From NCBI RefSeq assembly GCF_036417845.1, contig NC_089980.1:109827169-109891168 (forward strand): a stretch of 64,000 nucleotides of DNA. The letters are read 5' to 3'. The notes under the pieces were generated by a model that did no database searches, was not told the DNA's origin, and saw only the letters and a list, made by a program, of their open reading frames with translations. The position numbers and the translations under genes were made by a program. Shown here piece after piece: positions 63,441-64,000 of the stretch. The first letter of the stretch is position 1; each line of letters begins with the position of its first letter. The stretch is from Apteryx mantelli. Taxonomy: Eukaryota > Chordata > Aves > Apterygiformes > Apterygidae.

Positions 63441-64000
63441 GCCTCGGCGCCGCCTCCTGCACAAGCGCCACCGCACCCGCCCCCCGCTCACGCACCGCCG
63501 TGACGAGCGTCGCGCCCCGCCAATCGGAGGCGCCGCGAGGGCGTCCGGGGCGGGGCCGGTGCCGCTTCGGGGCGTGGCCGCGGCCGGCTGGGCGGGGGCG
63601 GGAGGGTGTCAAGAGGCGGAGGCAGCCGGCGAGAACCGGTTAGTGAATGAAGCGAGCGGCGGCGGGGCCGGGGGCTGCGCGAGGGGGGCGCGCGGAGAGG
63701 CGGGGCGCGGCGCTGAGGGGGAGGGCGGCGGGGACGGCGTGGGCCGAGGGAATGCGGCATCGCCTCGCCGGGCTGGGCCGCGGCGCAGCTCCGCCTCCAG
63801 CCGGCCGCGACCGGCGGCCTCGCCGGGAGGCGCCGCGGGCCCTGGCGCGGCCCCGGCTCCCCCGGGGCAGCTCGTTCTAGACTCTTCCCCGCGCCCCAGC
63901 GCTCGGCGGCCGGTCTGCGGCCTGCTGCCGTTAGGGCCCGGGGAAGGCGGCGCGGGCAGCGCAGGGAGCCGCGGAGCGGAGGGAGAAGCTGTGCAGGAAG

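Larger units (their letters stand above)
62230..64000. promoter_or_regulatory. PTP4A1: CpG island, PTP4A1 promoter
   Basis: Very GC- and CpG-rich DNA from about 62.23 kb to the window edge. A textbook CCAAT box (CGCCAATCGG) lies at 63518-63527 with a CRE half site (TGACG) near 63500 and GC boxes at about 63547-63557 and 63590. On the minus strand a transcription start downstream of these, at about 63.40-63.48 kb, would suit the exon-1 donor at 63206/63205. A YY1-like AAGATGGC (62615-62622, minus strand) could mark an alternative start. Island sequence right of 63.6 kb may serve a divergent transcript, but none is identifiable. The long open frames on both strands here follow from GC richness. 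Confidence 0.85.

Noticed and set aside
62033-63880. Long GC-rich open frames on both strands (up to 437 codons)
   Set aside because: Same reason: island composition. Only the short AT-richer segment 63206-63244 has independent support as transcribed sequence.
1-64000. CRISPR arrays, insertion sequences, operons, riboswitches or functional tRNA/rRNA genes
   Set aside because: No spaced direct repeats, prokaryotic signals or convincing structural RNA genes were seen; the sequence is vertebrate nuclear DNA.

Overview
The window looks like bird nuclear DNA (at least archosaur/reptile). It has long AT-rich introns, two sharp GC-rich promoter islands, few interspersed repeats, and CR1 LINEs, one of which ends in the typical (ATTCTGTG)n tail. 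No prokaryotic or viral gene organisation is visible. Two protein-coding genes are recognisable, both on the minus strand and in the same order and orientation as I recall for human chromosome 6: PTP4A1 (PRL-1 phosphatase) upstream and PHF3 (PHD finger protein 3) downstream.

Layout from left to right. 1-9998 is the start of a long PHF3 intron; the rest of the gene (remainder of the PHD finger, TFIIS-like and SPOC domains) lies outside the window. 9999-11820 is the giant PHF3 coding exon, 13045-13206 the preceding exon, and 23121-23389 the exon with the start codon. A GC island at about 32.74-34.16 kb holds the promoter and the noncoding first exon, whose donor is at 33298/33297. 34.2-48.6 kb is the intergenic interval plus the PTP4A1 3' UTR. 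It contains an old CR1 copy (37.1-37.8 kb), a hairpin-rich stretch (38.6 kb) and a young, 3.1-kb CR1 with a nearly intact endonuclease/reverse transcriptase ORF (41.28-44.38 kb). 48618-54401 carries the complete five-exon PTP4A1 coding sequence, 173 codons with every splice phase closing exactly. Intron 1 of PTP4A1 runs to a second GC island at about 62.2-64.0 kb containing its promoter.

The most interesting signal is a candidate upstream open reading frame (uORF) in the PTP4A1 leader. A short AT-rich stretch inside the GC island (63206-63244) reads as an ATG-started frame of exactly 13 codons up to a GTGAGT donor. It stays in frame across the predicted splice to 54846 and ends at a TGA at 54751, giving 44 codons before the main ATG. 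The acceptor is a CAGCAG tandem, so alternative use would change the peptide by one Gln without breaking the frame. PRL phosphatases are reported to be controlled by a magnesium-sensitive uORF, which fits; I infer the equivalence and cannot verify it here.

The two genes are not obviously part of one pathway. PTP4A1 encodes a prenylated phosphatase that binds CNNM magnesium transporters; PHF3 is a nuclear regulator of RNA polymerase II elongation. Most other open frames in the window are chance frames in introns or GC-rich DNA.
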